A stretch of DNA of 64,000 nucleotides from CAIYZT01 sp031385445 (GTDB lineage Bacteria > Pseudomonadota > Alphaproteobacteria > Rhodobacterales > Rhodobacteraceae). This document shows positions 62,166 to 64,000 of the stretch, one piece after another. The notes beneath the pieces were generated by a model that ran no database searches, was not told where the DNA came from, and was given only the letters and a program-made list of their open reading frames with translations. Each line of letters opens with the position of its first letter. Positions within the stretch are counted from its first letter, which is position 1. Location: assembly GCA_031385445.1 (NCBI GenBank), contig JANNBM010000043.1:1-64000 (forward strand), in the 5' to 3' direction. The translations under genes were made by a program, and so were the position numbers.

Positions 62166-62784
62166 TCTGGTTCTGGCAATCGACACATCGGCGGCGCATT
62201 GCGCCGCCGCTTTGCTGTTTGGCCACCGCGAGCCGGGAGTGACAGAGACAGCAAAGATCACGGTGCGCTGCGAGGTCATGGCCAAAGGGCAGGCCGAACG
62301 CTTGCCTGTGATGGTGCAAGAGCTGCTGGATTCCGAGGCGGCGGGTTGGGCGGATCTCACGCAGCTGGCGGTTGGGGTTGGTCCGGGGAATTTTACCGGC
62401 ATCCGGATTGCGGTGGCCTACGCGCGCGGTCTGGCCATGGGGCTGGGGGTGCCGGCCACAGGCGTGACCACGTTTCAGGCGATTGCGATGAATTCCGGCG
62501 CCATGCCGTTTCCTTTCTGGACCGTTCTGGACGCGCCGCGTGGCGCGGTTTATGCCCAAAGGTTTCCGGGCGGTGCGGCCTGTATTCTGGACCCGCTCGA
62601 CCGCGCCTTGCAGGACGCCCCGTTGCAGCGCTTTGGCGATTTAAGCCCCGAGCGGGTGATCCAAGCGATTGCCGAACATGCCTTCCGCAGCCCGGCCGAT
62701 CCCGGCAGCCGCCCCGCCCCGTTCTATTTGCGCGCCGCCGATGCCGCGCCAGCCAGTGACCCGCCGCCGGTGATCCTGCCATGA
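62140..62784 (+). CDS. tsaB: tRNA threonylcarbamoyladenosine biosynthesis protein TsaB
   Basis: TsaB works with TsaD and TsaE to make t6A37 in ANN-decoding tRNAs. The protein of about 214 residues has the ASKHA start LVLAIDTSAAHCAAALL, and LAVGVGPGNFTGIRIAVAYARGLAMG. The start is uncertain: TTG 62140 overlaps nfuA by 26 bases and there is no better ATG near. The stop overlaps rimI by four bases, the usual order. Confidence 0.9.
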   Translation: MRCVLSRPDLVLAIDTSAAHCAAALLFGHREPGVTETAKITVRCEVMAKGQAERLPVMVQELLDSEAAGWADLTQLAVGVGPGNFTGIRIAVAYARGLAMGLGVPATGVTTFQAIAMNSGAMPFPFWTVLDAPRGAVYAQRFPGGAACILDPLDRALQDAPLQRFGDLSPERVIQAIAEHAFRSPADPGSRPAPFYLRAADAAPASDPPPVILP

Positions 62785-63191
62785 CACCCGCCAACATGGC
62801 GCGCATTCACGCGGCGGCCTTCACCATGCCGCGCCCCTGGGGTGAGGCCGAGATGGCGCTAAGGCTTGCTGATCCATTGAGCATCATCCTCACCGAATCG
62901 ACCGGGTTTGTGATCGGCCGGGTGGTCGCCGGCGAGGCGGAGATTCTGACGCTGGCGGTTGACCCTGCGGCGCGGCGCCGGGGCACGGGCAAGGCGCTGG
63001 TGCTGGCGTTTTTGCACGACGCCGGCCGCAAAGGGGCGCAAACGGTGTTTCTGGAAGTGGCGGAAACCAACGCCGCAGCGCAGGCTTTATACGACATTTG
63101 CGGATTCAAGGTGCGCGGCAGCCGGAAAGATTACTACCGCGATGCGGCGGGGCGGGGGGTTGCGGCGCTTGTCATGGTCCTTGATTTTTGA
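62781..63191 (+). CDS. rimI: RimI-type N-acetyltransferase
   Basis: The 136-residue GNAT enzyme has ILTLAVDPAARRRGTGKALVLAFL with the acetyl-CoA loop RRRGTG and FLEVAETNAAAQALYDICGFK. RimI acetylates the N-terminus of ribosomal protein S18 and is often linked to tsaB/tsaD. ATG overlaps tsaB. Confidence 0.92.
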   Translation: MTPANMARIHAAAFTMPRPWGEAEMALRLADPLSIILTESTGFVIGRVVAGEAEILTLAVDPAARRRGTGKALVLAFLHDAGRKGAQTVFLEVAETNAAAQALYDICGFKVRGSRKDYYRDAAGRGVAALVMVLDF

Positions 63192-63222
63192 GGACCGGCC
63201 AAAGGCCAATTCCTGACTTTCC

Positions 63223-63247
63223 GATCAAATATTGATCTTATGATCAA
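63223..63247 (+). promoter_or_regulatory. Overlapping TTGATC/GATCAA palindromes
   Basis: GATCAA-ATA-TTGATC (63223-63237) and TTGATC-TTAT-GATCAA (63232-63247) share a half-site. A TTGACC at 63275 could serve as -35 downstream. It is a likely regulator site for the binding-protein gene. Confidence 0.45.
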
Positions 63248-63378
63248 ACTGGCCGCTTTGGTGACAGATTCCTGTTGACCCTACCCCAAACCTGCGACCT
63301 AAATCCGTCACGACCCCAAGGCGTGCGGCCTCACGTCGCGCCGCAAGGGGTGCAATGGATCATAACCGGGAGAAAGAC

Positions 63379-64000
63379 ATGACCCTGATGAAACACCTGC
63401 TGGGTGCCTCTGCCCTTTTGGCAGTCACCGCTGGCGCGGCTTTGGCCGAACCTGCGATCATTTTCGACCTTGGCGGCAAGTTCGACAAGTCGTTCAACGA
63501 GGCGGCCTTTAACGGCGCGCAGCGTTGGGCCACCGAAACCGGCGGCACCTTCAAAGAGCTGGAAATGCAGTCCGAAGCGCAGCGCGAGCAGGCTCTGCGG
63601 CAGCTGGCTGAAGCTGGCGCAAACCCGATCGTCATGACCGGCTTCGCCTTTGGCGACGCGCTTGGCATCGTGGCGGCGGATTTCCCGGATACCAAGTTTG
63701 GCATCATCGACATGGTTGTTGATCAGCCGAACGTCAAATCGGTGGTCTTCAACGAGCATGAAGGCTCCTACCTTGTCGGCATGATGGCTGGTCTGGCCTC
63801 GAAATCCGGCACGGTCGGCTTTATCGGCGGCATGGACATTCCGCTGATCCGCAAGTTCGGTTGCGGTTATGCCCAAGGCGTTCTGGCGGCCAATCCGGCG
63901 GCCAAGGTTGTGCTGAACATGACCGGGACCACGCCATCGGCATGGAATGACCCGGTGAAGGGTGCCGAGCTGACCAAGGCACAGATCGCCCAAGGCGCCG
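63379..64000 (+). CDS. BMP-family ABC transporter substrate-binding protein (C-terminus beyond the window)
   Basis: The ATG at 63379 follows GGGAGAAAG and the frame stays open for 207 codons to the window edge. The first 23 residues (MTLMKHLLGASALLAVTAGA) are a signal peptide. The mature N-terminus AIIFDLGGKFDKSFNEAAFNGA, then GANPIVMTGFAFGDAL and GGMDIPLIRKFGCGYAQG, is typical of Bmp/PnrA nucleoside or purine binders. The partner permeases should lie beyond the right edge. Confidence 0.9.
   Translation, partial: MTLMKHLLGASALLAVTAGAALAEPAIIFDLGGKFDKSFNEAAFNGAQRWATETGGTFKELEMQSEAQREQALRQLAEAGANPIVMTGFAFGDALGIVAADFPDTKFGIIDMVVDQPNVKSVVFNEHEGSYLVGMMAGLASKSGTVGFIGGMDIPLIRKFGCGYAQGVLAANPAAKVVLNMTGTTPSAWNDPVKGAELTKAQIAQGA

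Noticed and set aside
63232..63247. An FNR box before the BMP gene
   Set aside because: FNR needs TTGAT-N4-ATCAA; here the spacer is six, so the match fails.
1..64000. CRISPR arrays, insertion sequences and integrase genes
   Set aside because: No regularly spaced repeats, terminal inverted repeats or transposase/integrase motifs were seen in any frame.

Overview
The window is GC-rich and gene-dense, with short gaps and many 4-base ATGA or GTGA start/stop overlaps. It looks like a chromosome segment of an alphaproteobacterium of the order Rhodobacterales (Rhodobacteraceae or Paracoccaceae type). This rests on the class I lysyl-tRNA synthetase, an RpoH-type sigma factor, the gshB-yraN-rsmI-LpoA-like block, the glnD-murJ pair, a Hint-domain protein, a DddQ-like cupin and dispersed repeats of a kind common in this group. 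I see no insertion sequence, complete prophage or CRISPR array.

Layout. 1-5.3 kb: a truncated KAP-type NTPase, nadD-dacB, a decayed helix-hairpin-helix gene, a TerB-like gene and lysK. 5.4-10.7 kb: two unknown genes, then hemF-cobS-LysE exporter-unknown-agmatinase-DddQ-like cupin on the plus strand. 10.7-16.7 kb: a minus-strand operon of a GlcD/D2HGDH-type FAD oxidase, two related MFS transporters, a PLP aminotransferase and a DMT exporter. 17-20.9 kb: tesA diverging from ybbA-ybbP, with start codons that overlap.

20.9-29.3 kb is the most distinctive region. Two divergent arms resemble the rhizopine (moc) catabolic genes of rhizobia. One arm has a MocD-like di-iron oxygenase, a MocE-like Rieske ferredoxin and a PanB-like protein that has lost its metal ligands. 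The other has a LacI-type regulator, a MocC-like TIM-barrel isomerase, a three-part sugar ABC importer and an inositol 2-dehydrogenase-like oxidoreductase. Together they suggest uptake, O- or N-demethylation and oxidation of an inositol- or sugar-like compound.

29.4-36.9 kb: an exported protein, an ArgE-like M20 deacetylase, a selenouridine module (mnmH and an oxidoreductase-SelD fusion), a hydantoinase and a tRNA-Met with an acceptor-stem mismatch. 37.0-38.5 kb is a small scarred region with tRNA-Ser, a broken unknown reading frame and an RHS-core remnant. 38.5-49.5 kb holds housekeeping genes: moeB, dut, coaBC, rpoH, cobU, a phosphatase, a GST with a C-terminal Cys-rich domain, comM, an esterase, gshB, yraN and rsmI. 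49.6-59.7 kb holds an LpoA-like lipoprotein, glnD, murJ, a probably inactive rhomboid, trpS, a membrane protein, ilvE and uspA. 59.8-64 kb has a DUF2867-like protein, a Hint-domain protein, nfu (with an Irr-like operator), tsaB, rimI and the start of a BMP-type nucleoside-binding protein.
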